Below are positions 32,640-44,600 of a stretch of 64,000 nt of DNA, one piece after another. Within the stretch, counting starts at the first letter, position 1. Each line of letters opens with the position of its first letter. The position numbers and the translations under genes were made by a program. The notes below the pieces were generated by a model. It had not been told where the DNA came from. It did not search any database and saw nothing but the letters and a program-made list of their open reading frames with translations. The stretch is from Planoprotostelium fungivorum (taxonomy: Eukaryota > Evosea > Variosea > Cavosteliida > Cavosteliaceae): the NCBI GenBank assembly GCA_003024175.1, contig MDYQ01000094.1:1-64000 (forward strand). Reading direction: 5' to 3'.

Positions 32640-35600
32640 TTATCGGTCAGGGCCCATCATGGTGGAATAATGACCTTCCGGGGTGTAGGTATCAAAGACA
32701 ATAGGTTCATCGAGCGCCAATGTCTTACTATCTGCCCTCATCTGTGTTAAATACGCACAGATGGCCTCAAAATCAGGTCGATTTGCCGCATCTCTATCCC
32801 AGCAGACTCTCATCAATTTCGCCAGATTGTCGTCGAGGTCTGAGGGTACTGTAGGTCTGAGTCCATTCATCGCCACCTCAATGGCCACGTTGATCACGTT
32901 GCGATTGGCATATGGATCTTCCCCTGTCACGATCTCCCACCTGTCTGTGTCATTTTCTCTCCTTGTATGTGGATGTGCATCACTCACATGGTGATGGCAA
33001 AGCTGTAGACGTCGCTCTTGTTCGAGTACACCTTCTCTGTCAGTGCCTCAGGTGCCATCCACTTCAGCGGTCCGATCACTGACGTCGTCCTGATGTGTGA
33101 TGAGAATAGAGAAGAGAAGAAGGAAGACTCACTTAGTCTGCTCTTCAGATGACTCCGTCTCTCTCGAAAATCCAAAGTCGGTAACTTTACAACGGAGAGC
33201 ACTCGTCAGTAAAATCTATAAGGATGTCAATGTCTTGATCTATTTGTGATGATTCGAGGTGAAAATTGTCATTCAATCTCACATTTCTGGCGGCGAGGTC
33301 ACGATGGATCTGAGATACGGTCAGTCATTATGTCTCTTCATATCTACAGAAATGACAGATCGACTCACAATGTTCTCGTTGTGTAGATGCAGCATACCCA
33401 CAGCGATGTCCATGATAAAGCTCTTTCTCATCTCAATGTCAGGATCCTACACCATCATCAGCATCATCATCATCATCCACACATCCTCTCTCACCTGCTT
33501 GAGGATGTAGCTCAGTAGATCGCCACCTTCACAGAACTCGCTGAGAAAGTCAGAAAGACGAAAGAAGAAGAGGAATGAACGCACGTGACGAGGGCCAAAT
33601 TGGGGGGAGGAATGACACCCAAGAACAGGACGACATTGGGATGAGGTCTGAGCCTTTCTAACAGTTGGACTTCGTGGACAAATGACTCCACTTGCTCCTT
33701 CGCCAGAAGATCCTGGTTCAATAATTGTTTCACCTGTTGCTCTGTCATTCATCCATGTTCAAGAGAAACTCACCGCGACATCAGCTGATCTCCACTGCGC
33801 CTTGTAGACAACACCAAATGCACCACGTCCGATCTGTACCAAGTTCTTCAGTTCAGACTCGTTGATGATCGTGCTCTTTGGCAGTGCTGTCGTGAAGCTC
33901 TGCAGGTCAAACTCCATCGCAGGTCTCATTCTGCTCTGTATCGTCCGGTTGCGAATCAGCACAGCGGCCACGATGATGATGACGATGACGATGAAGGCTG
34001 CAGCCACAGCGATACCGATGATGATGGGCGTGGGAATGCCTTGGCTACCGCTGGGAACTGCTGCTGCAATCTCGCAGGTAGTGACCCCGTTGTTGCTGAC
34101 AGAAGTGTAGCCTTTACCACAGTCGACCGCGAGAGAGTTGGCACCATCACCCTGCAGTGTGACGTTGCTGGGAACGGCAGCGCCTTGACTGTCACCGTAA
34201 TCGATGTTCGACAGAGAGACATCTGTATCAAATTAGAGGTGGGAACAATATGAAGGTAAAGTGTTACCTCCGGGTGAGTTTGTGATGGCGAATGCAGACC
34301 CAGATGTGGCTTGATTCTTGTCGAACTTGACGTTTGTGATCGAGCTGCCCGTAGATGTGGCCACTCCTCCTCCGTTCGTGGCTCCGTTCGACTGAAAGAG
34401 ACTCTTCTGCAGCAGCATCGTTCCCTCTGCAGATGATGTGCTGGGTGTGTACATGCTCACACCTCCCCCACTTCCTCCCTTGTTATCCACAAAGGTAAGG
34501 TCGCTGAGGAATACCTTGTCGGACGGATAGAAAGCGGCTCTCTTGGTCGCTGACCTGATGGACACGCTGATACCTCCTCCACTTCCCCCAGCCTTGTTAG
34601 TAGAGAAAGAGCAGCTGACGATGCTCGTGTTGCCTGCGTTGACACTGCTGACAGCTCCTCCGTTATTTGTCGCACTGTTGTTTGTGAAAGAGGCCCCAGA
34701 GATGAAAGTGGAAGAAGGAGATGTGGAATACAGAGCAGCTCCGTCAGAGGCAGTGTTGGACATCCAGACTGAGCCACGAGATACGACGGATGATATCTCG
34801 CCAGAGACAGCCACAGCTCCTCCTGATGCCATGGCAGCGTTGTCCGAGAAGGTATTGTATGATTCTGAGAACGAGGCAGCCGTAGCTGGAGATAAATAGA
34901 GGCCTCCCCCGTTCTTGGCCGTGTTGCCCCTCACTGTACTGTTGTAGATAGACAGGCTAGGCTGTACGTTTGTCTTGGGTTGATACAGAAGTGCGCCACC
35001 AAAGGTGCCAGTAGCCAAGTTGTATGAGATGTCGCAGGATGCTATCGTCATGGTGGTCACTCCCAAGTTGTAGATAGCTCCTCCCGATGGTGCGATGTTG
35101 TTTGATAATGTCGAGTTGTACAGCGACAGGGATGAGATGGAGGAAGAGGCAGAGATAGCTCCTGCAATCTGTGTGGCCAAGTTGTAGACGAACGATGAGG
35201 AATCGATGTTGATCTGTCCGATCACAGCTTCGACTGAGATGCCGCCTCCAGTGGTGGCATTATTGTACGAGAAGACTGACTCTTGGATGTCGACAGAGAC
35301 AAAGAGTCCAGAGAGCAAGATACCACCTCCATTGAAGTCTGCCCTGTTCTGTGTCCTGCAACTGTGTCAGAACAACTTGTATAACCATACACACCAAGTA
35401 GAATTGACAGAAACGACAGAGACTTGAGAAGAGGGGACAGGGGAGGACAGAAGGAGGGCGCCAGAGACAGAAGAGATGCTCTGCGAGATGATAGAATGTG
35501 CAAAGAGGAAGGTGAGAGGTGTCTTGCCCACGAAAGCGATCCATACAGCAGACCCCGAACTACCCTCGTTGGCTGTGAAGGAGGAGTGCAGGATGGATGT

Positions 35601-38600
35601 GTTGAGTGATTGCATCATACACAGTGCTCCTCCAGTAGATCGAGCGATGTTACTGTCAAAGGTGTTGTTCTGGAAGACGATCTGCACGGGAATGGACTGA
35701 GTCAGATAGATCGCTCCTGTTCTCTTCATCAGCAACCTGGCGAATAAGAGGAACATCTTCACCTCCGCTCTGAGCTTGATTGTTGCCAAAGAATGAGTTG
35801 GTCACGCTCAGGTTACCAACCGATTTCTGTACGATGACAGCGCCTCCCGTAGATGATGTGGCCTCGTTGTATGTGAAGGATGAGCCATCGATGACCAAGA
35901 CTGCGTTTGATCCTCCCCCCGTGTACTTGACAGCACCTCCAGAGGATGCAAAGTTGCCTTCAAATTTCGAGTTGACGATGGACACGCTCTGTGCGGATCG
36001 ATCGCCCACAAAGATGGCAGCACCTTCAAATGTGGCACTGTTCTCAATGAACCTGGAGTCCCTGACTGTGACTGTGGGACACGTGCCGGCCACAGCAAGA
36101 CCAGAGCCGAAGAGGGCATCACACGATTGTATGGTTACTCCGATGAGACTGACGTTCTGTATCTTGGCTGAGGCTCCGATGTTGACAGCTGCACCTTGGA
36201 AGCGAGCAGTAGAGTAGATGAAAGTAGAGTTCTGGATGTATAGAGAGGCCAGCGTCATCTCGATGGTGATGTCTGCACCTTGTGAAAGAGCCTCGTTGCC
36301 ATAGAAGTTGGACTCTGTCACGCTGACTGAGGTGGCTGTACCGTACAGAGCGATGCCTGACCCTTCGCTGGCCGTGTTGTTGGAAAAGCTACTGCCCACA
36401 CAGCTGACGGAGCCAGCATACAGAGAGCCATAGAGAGAGCCGCCCACGTTCTCGTCAAAGATACAATCGATGAAGGTAGAGTTTCCCACGGCGGGCAGAT
36501 GTACGGCACCCCTCTGTCCGTCGCTCTGTGACACGTTGACTGAAGTGAATGAGATCTGATTGGCCACAGCGATTCCATCAAAGTTGATGGCGGATCCTTG
36601 AGATGCAGTGTGATAGATGAAGCTCGTGTTGCGCATGGTCACGTTGCTGGACGTCGATTTGAACGAGATGGCGCCACCCGTCTGAGCCGAATTGTTCTGG
36701 AAGCGGGAGTTCTGCAGCCAAAACTGCTGGACGGAAGAAGCGAAGACGAAAGCGCCACCCTCCAGGTAGGCCACGTTGATCCGTGCATCTACATCGGAAG
36801 CCCAGAATGATCCCACGGCAGCTGATGCGTACAGAGCTGCACCTGAGCTGGCCGAGTTGTTGTACCAAGTGACGTGACTGGTAGACATCTGTCGGACAGT
36901 AGCTGTGATGCCGATGGTGCCCATCAGTGAGTGGACGTTTCCTTGTATGTTGCACGACTCCACAGTCATCTGTTGTATAGACCCAGACACACTCATCGCC
37001 TGTCCTGCGTTGTTGACGAAGCTGCAGCCAGAGACGAATAGATTGGATGATGCAGCCGATGCGATGATGACAGGAGTGGCCGAGTTGGCAGAGAAAGAGC
37101 AGTTGGACAGAGATATGGACTGAGATGCACTGATGATGGACAGTGCATTGTCACTGTACTACTCTTCAGTCGTTCCATTCATAGGAGATATCTCACCTGG
37201 CACCGTAGAATCTGGCATTGACGATCGATACGGAAGGACACAGAGAGAGAGTGACAGTGGGTCCGTTGTGGAATGAAAAGCCTCCGATCGAGACAGAGAC
37301 GGCGTCAGAGAAGGTGAAGCGAGAGGAACCGCTGATCACCACATCGCCCATACTCACGAAGCTGACGTTCTGTCCAGCAGAGAAGTAGCGTACAGTGACG
37401 TTGTTGTATGTGCCAGACGAGAAGTAGAAGAGGGCTGAGGATGTCTGAGAGTAGACGGCTCGGAGAATCTCTCTGGTGACGTTCATGGATGGTCTCACTG
37501 TGGCCTGACCGCAGATGCCGCTGCATACTATTGACACCCAAGATGGGATGGGACAGGCCAAGAAATTGGATGTGATGTCGCAGGAGAAGCTGATGTTGTT
37601 GGCGGGGGGAATGGTAGAGACGAATCCGGAGAGATAGTTGTCGCTGAGCTTGAGTAGAGAGAGTGAAGGAAGAGATGTCAGCTCTGTCATTTATCAGTGA
37701 TCTGCAAGGTGATCGAGTTGAGGTGTTTGCTGAACAGGTGATGGATGGTGGCTCACCCGATGGAACACTTCCAACGATGTTGTTACTCGATACATCGAAT
37801 GCAGACAATGGATTGTTACCCAGTGTAGATGGTATACTTCCTTCCAAACTGTTGTGATCCTGATCGCTTGAATCAGTCTTTCATCTTTTTTCTGTCTCAC
37901 CAGAAGTAAGGTTGTCAGCTGCGATAGATCTGACACGTCGGGAATGGATCCTTGTATGGCATTTGCCCTTCATCACGGTCAGATGTGGATGAAACTAGAC
38001 TTCTCACCCCAAATCGATCACTTTGAGTGTGACGAGACTATTCAGACAAGCAGGTATCGTTCCACTGGCTCGGACTGACCTGAGGTACAACTCCTCCAGG
38101 TATAAGAGATTACACAGTCCATCAAAAGAGGTGGACAGTGATACGGAGGACAGATTGAGTGATCGTATGTTGCCCTCCGGACTGCATTGGATGGCAGAGA
38201 AGTTGAAGCAGAAGTTCTGAGTGGGCCGAGTGATGGTGGAGGATGCATTGGCCATGAGTCGAATGACTCCCGAGTACTGATCGAACAGAGCGGGTGTGAG
38301 CTCTCGGATAATAGCTGTGAAGTTGGTGCTCTTACCGGACACTGTCACCTTGAACGTTACATTCTGTAAGATGTCGTAACTGAGGTAACAGGAGAGGGTC
38401 TCCGGGACGGTAGAGTAGACGCTCGTGTTCCTGCAGGGCAGAGAGATGGTGATGGCATCGATGTCAGTGCCAAAGTTGGCGCCAGTGATGTAGAGGTAAC
38501 CTCCTGACTGGGGCGCTGGTGTGATCTTGGTGATGATGGGACCGAGATACGAGGTATTGACGTTGTATGACACTAGAGAGTCTACAATGACGTATGCCTG

Positions 38601-41600
38601 CACAGAGCCGGTAGCGTTGGCAACTGTACAGCTGAAAGAGTAGGATCTGGTGATGATCGTGACGTATCTGCAGATCTGACCGTTGAAGTAGGCTTGTATC
38701 TTGTCTGCGTTGCTTCCAAAGTTGACGCCCACAAAAGTGACGGTGCCACCCACTGTGGGAGGGCTTGTGATGGATGTAATGATGGGAGGCAGGTAAGAGT
38801 AAGCTCCTGTGCCCGTTGAACCGGCCACACTGACAGACAGAGGAAGGCCTGAGCCTGAGCCAGGGTCTAGCTGACAGGAGATGGTGGTGTGAGGGGCGAG
38901 GATGACGATAGACGAGCACTGAAGCAGTCCGTTGACGTTGGCAGAGATGAGGCTGGCATCCACTCCAAAGTTGTCGCCGCTGATCGTGATGACACCTCCG
39001 GTCGTGTTTGTGCTCGATACACTCGAGACGGTGGGCGGTAGATAAGACAGCAGGAACTGAGAGGTGATGTTGTAGACTGTGATGGTTCCCGTCAAGTTGG
39101 CTCCCACACCAGCTCCCACTGAACATTCAATGATGGTGGCCGAAGATGATGCGATGGGACAATCGCTTCCGTTGATTGTGACAGAGACGGAGTTTAACTT
39201 TCCATCGCCAAAGTGGAGACCAGAGAGTGTGGTGATGTTACCTCGTGTGCTGACAGACGAAGCTTGACTGACCACAGGCGAGAAGTAGGTGAAGGTGAAC
39301 GGAGAGCTGCTGATGCCATCCACCGTGATGATGGCTGACCTCTGTGGTCCACTGGCAGGAGGGACCGTACAAGTGATGTTGTAGTCGGACGAGATGATGT
39401 CCACATCTGTGCAGGGGATGCCGTCCATGGCGACAGAGAGGTATCCCGCATAGATGCCAAAGTTGGAACCACTGACAGTGACAGTGCCTCCGTTCGGCTC
39501 GCCCCGGCTGATGGATGTGATAGAGGGTCCCTGATAAGGTACGTAAGGGATCACTGTAGTCTGTCCGACAGAGTAGATGCTTCCGGTGGGATGAGAGTTA
39601 CCGCTTCTCGTGGCATTGCAGTTGATGACAGAGTCGGAGGCCGTGTTGATGAGACAAGGCTGTCCGTTGACGATGACGGACAAGTTTGCATTGCCGCCAA
39701 AGTTGATGCCGGTCAGCTGGATGGGGCCTCCAGAGGTAGGTGGGCTGGATGTAGAGAAGAGGAAAGGTGGCTGAGAGCGATAGGTACTCTGTCCCGTCAG
39801 GCCATCGACCACGACAGAGATCGGTATGGTAGCTCCTATGATATTGGGAGGTAGAGAACAAGTGATCACGGTGTAAGCCGTGTTGATGACGATCGAGCTG
39901 CAGATCACAGCACCCACGGTAACTTGTACGAGGGAAGAGAGTTGTCCAAAATTGTCACCCGTGATGGTCAGAGTGCCACCCGTAGAATTGAGAGGCGTTG
40001 TTGTCGTCACGATGGGAGGTTGATAGTGGAAGTTGTATACAAGCGAGCTGAGGGTGTTGACGATGACACGGACGGGTCGTGTGCCAGTGCCTGACGGAGC
40101 GACGCAAGTGATGAGCGTGTGGGGTGTGAGGATGGTGACGTCTTTGACCGTGATGTCTCCTGAGGCTGATGGAAAGACGACAGAGATGAGGCCAGCAGAA
40201 GATCCAAAGTTCGTTCCAGTGATCGTGATGTTCGTTCCAGACGTACGTGGACTGGTGACCAGAGTGATGTTGGGTGGCAGGTAAGAGAGGGTAGAGAGGA
40301 CAGACTGTCCTTGTACGGTCAAGTTGATGCTCGCACTCAGAGTGCCGTTAGATGCCACGAAAGAGATTCTCGTGTGGTCGACTAACACGTTGACTGGGTA
40401 GCTCACACCACTTATGGCGACTGCAATGGCCGATGATTTCGTACCAAAGTTGGCTCCGTCTACAATGACCAGACCACCGGCTGTGGGCGTGGAAGTGATC
40501 GAATTGACGAGAGGCGGTAGGAAGCTGAAGATGTTGGCCGATCCAGAAAGGCCGTCCACGGTGATGGATACACGAAGCAGAGTACCCACATCAGGCTGTG
40601 CCGTACAAGTGATGGTAGTGTAGCTGCTGGTTGTCGTAGGCGACAGACAAGTCTGTCCGTTGATCGTGACAGAAGTGACAGACGAAGAAGTACCAAAGTT
40701 GCTTCCTGAGATGGTCACAAGACCTCCCGAAGTGGCGACCGTTGTAGTGGTCTGAGGTGTGGGTGGCAGATAGCTGAAGGTACCACTGGTAGATTGGCCC
40801 CCGACGACGATGGTCAAGCTCTTCACAGCACCCGTGCCTGCCACTGTGGTACAAGATATCGTTGTCGATGGACTGACTATCGATGGGTTCTGGCAGAGTG
40901 CTCCGTTGGCTGTGATGACCAAGGCTGTAGGGTCATTGCCGAACTGAGAGCCGTAGATGGTGATGAGACCTCCGATGGTGGGACCAGATGATGCATTGAA
41001 GAAGGCAGGGGGAAGATAGCTCATGACCGTGCTCGTGTATGCACTGCCCGACACAGAGACGTTGACCGGTAGATTTGTTCCCGTTCCGCCGACAGCCCTG
41101 CATCGGATGCTGTAGAAAGGCAGAAGAATGTCCACGGGATAGCAGTAGGCTCCGTTGACCAGCACGCTGATCTGGCTGGATGATGCGGGGAAATTGGTTC
41201 CGTTGATGATGATGTTGCCACCTGCAGTGGGGACCTTCGTGGTAGATGTGATGTTTGGTGGTAGATAAGTGTATATGCCTGACACAGAGATGCCAGAAGA
41301 GGTTAAGATGACAGTCAAGCTACGGCTGTCGGTCATCGGTCCCACAGTACAGTTGACTAGAGTCTGAGACTGCAATGTGATGTTGCACGGGTTGCCTCCC
41401 ACAGTGACAGTCGCGTCGGAGCTAAAGCCTGAGCCCGTGATGGTGATGAGACCTCCATTGGTGGGTGCAGAGGAGATGCTGTCTACACGTGGAGCCGTGA
41501 TGGTGTACGTCACGGAAGGTGAGACTTGTCCGTCTACGACGATCTGTACCGTGTACGATGAAGTTGGGGATGCACCGCTGACCGTGGTACAGTTGAGAGT

Positions 41601-44600
41601 GAGCGATGGATTGATGATGACATAACCTCCACAGAGGGTTACACTGTTGTCGGCCGTGTTCGTCACAGTGACGTTGATGACTGACACGTTGTTACCCTGT
41701 GTCTTGTCAGTCATAAGGCCGTTGGATCATTATACTCACAAAATTAGAACCGGAGAGGTAAATTCCTCCTGGCGGACCAGAGGACGAGGCAGAGGAGATC
41801 GTGGGGGATAGGTAAGAGAACGTACCAGTGGTGAGCTGTCCACCCACGGAAAGAGAGAGGGGAAGGTTGCTGCCGGTACCAGGTGCTGTCTGACAGCTGA
41901 TGGTGTTTGCCTTGACGATGTTGACCCCACTGCAGCTCTTTCCGTTGACAGTGACGATGATCTGAGAGGGCTGCGAGCCCAAATTGGTTCCCGTGATCGT
42001 CACGACACCTCCCAGAGTGGGCCCGGCCGTGGCACTGGTGAAGATGGGAGGAGAGAAGGAGTACAGGAAGCTCGCGGGCAGAGAATCTACCGTGATGGTA
42101 GATGTGAGGTTGCCTCCCACGCCAGCGGGCAGAACGCAGGTGATGATCTGATGGGCTGTCACGATCTGAACGTTACTGCAGGTGAGAGTTCCGATAACGA
42201 TGCTGATGAGTGAGCTGTTGCTGCCCAGATTCTGTCCGTTGAGCTGCATCGTTCCTGTGTGGCGTGAGATGACTTCGAAAGAGAACGGATGGTCACCTCC
42301 TGATGGTGTGATCGATTGTGTGGATGTAATGATGGGAGGAAGATATTGAGTCATTGTAGATACACTCTGGTTACCACAACTGACGATCAACTGTGCACTG
42401 CCCGTGCCTGGAGGAGCAGTGCAAGTGATGTTGTTGAGGAGGGGTCCCACAATTACATTGAGACAGCTGTTACCATCGTAGGTTACAGTAGAGGTAGGGG
42501 TGAACTGTGAGCCGAGGATGGTGATGACATCGCCCTGAGTGGGTGGGTTGGTGACGGATGTGATGAGAGGTGGAGCGTAGCTGAAAGTGAAAGACGTGCT
42601 CTGTCCTTTCACTGTGATCACTCTGCCAATGTTGTAACCTGGTCAGTCGTCAGATCGTATTCTGGTGTGGACTAACTATCAAAGACTATTGATGTCATGA
42701 TGTCTTCCTCACCTGAACCAGAGGAAACTGTACAGTTGATGGAATTGACCGTGTTGAATTGAACGCTCGTGCACAGAGTCACAGAGATATCAGCCAGTGT
42801 GCTTCCAAAATTAAGACCAGTGATGGTGAGTGTGCCTCCGATCGTGCTCGGTTGCGAGGTGAGAGTGACAGTGGGAGGTAAGTAAGTGTACGTATACGCC
42901 GAGTTCGACTGTCCGTTGACCGTCACAGTCAGAGCGGCAGATCCAGTACCACCCGGTAGATTGCACTGTATCAAGGTGTGACTGGTCACTAGGGCCACAG
43001 AAGTGCAAGCTACGGCTCCAACAGTGACAGTGATGAGTTGTACGTTGTTACCGAAATTAGCGCCAGTGACGTTGATGATACCTCCGTTCGTTCCCACTGG
43101 TGTGACAGAAGAGATGAGAGGCGGCTGGAAGCTGAAGAAAGAAGGATTGTTCGTCATCTGGTTGCCAACCGTGATGCCAGCGGGCAGACTCGTTCCTCCA
43201 GCGCCGTTGCTGACAGAACAAGTCAAGTAGGTCGAGTTGTAGATCAGCACGCTCCCACAGTTCACACCGTTGAGACTGACGTTGACCAGACTGTTGACCG
43301 TACCAAAGTTCTGTCCAGTGATGACAACTGTGGATGGGCCCATGGTAGGTAGCGTCACGGATGATGACGTCATCACGGGAGGCCGATATGCAAAGATGTT
43401 GAGTGGAAGACTGGTCTGTCCAGACACGGTGACGGATACCGGGTAGTTGCTTCCCACGCCACTGCCTATGGACACGCTGCAGGTGGTGTGGTTGATGGTA
43501 GTGATCCCAGTGTAGGTGATCGAGTTGACTGACACTGTCATGGCTGTTCCAGCGGGCCCAAAATTCTTTCCCGTGATGATGGCCGCTCCTCCATCCGTAG
43601 AGACGCTGGAAATAGAAGTCACAGAGGGTGGATTGTAGTTGAGGGTCTTGGCTGCTGAGGCTCGACTGTTGACCGTGACTGTGATAGCCAAATTGGTTCC
43701 AACACCGGGATTGACGATAAAGGAGATGGATGTATGGCTGTCGACTATACTGACGGGGCTGTACAAGGTACTCTGCAGAGTGACTCTGATCAAGGAAGGA
43801 TTGGTGCCAAAGTTGGTACCGGTGATATTGACCACACCGCCGACGGTATCCGGCATCGTCACCGAGGTGACAGTAGGCGGGTTGTAGTTGAAAGTAGAGG
43901 ACGTGATTTGACCGCCCACGGTCAAATCGAACGTACCGCTTCCAGTCCCTGAGGGTGCCGAGAAGGTGACAGAAGTTGCACTGATCCAATTAGAAGTCAC
44001 TGTGACGCCTGCTATCGTGACAACGACATCTGCATTGCGGTTGCCCAAGTTGGTACCGGTGATGGTAACTGTCCCACCCGGTGTATCCACAGTGGCCACG
44101 GCAGATATGGTGGGTGACTGATAGGAGAAGGTAGAAGTGGAGTTGACGCCGTTGACGATGACCGTAAAAGGGACGACAGCTCCCACGCCCTGAACTACCG
44201 TGCAGACGATCGTTGTGGCACTCAGGCTGGTCACGGGGCAGTTGATACCATTGGCTTGTACCGTGACTTGGTTGATGTTGTTGCCGAAGCTGGCGCCAGT
44301 GATGGTCATTGATGACCCTACCGTGGGTACGAGGGTAGTGCTGCTGATGATGGGCGCTGCATAGGACATCTGCAGACCTGCGGGAGCCAGCTCTCCCAGG
44401 CCAGTCAGTCTGACGCTGACGGAATAGCCCGCTCCAGAGCCCGAGGAGATGTTACAGTAGATGTTGGTGCCGTTCAGACTCAGCGATGTCACGGGACAAC
44501 TGCTTCCACCTATCAGAGAGGTCAGTCGTGTGAGGAGAGGGACGCACGAGATCTAGATTCCAACGAAATAAGTAAAAGGAGACGTACCGATCGTCACGGT

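Noticed and set aside
43057-43989. 310-codon minus frame and similar long frames (38464-39126, 41021-41221)
   Set aside because: They are shifted-frame shadows of the IPT/TIG repeats of the giant receptor, with Cys/His/Arg-rich composition and no family.
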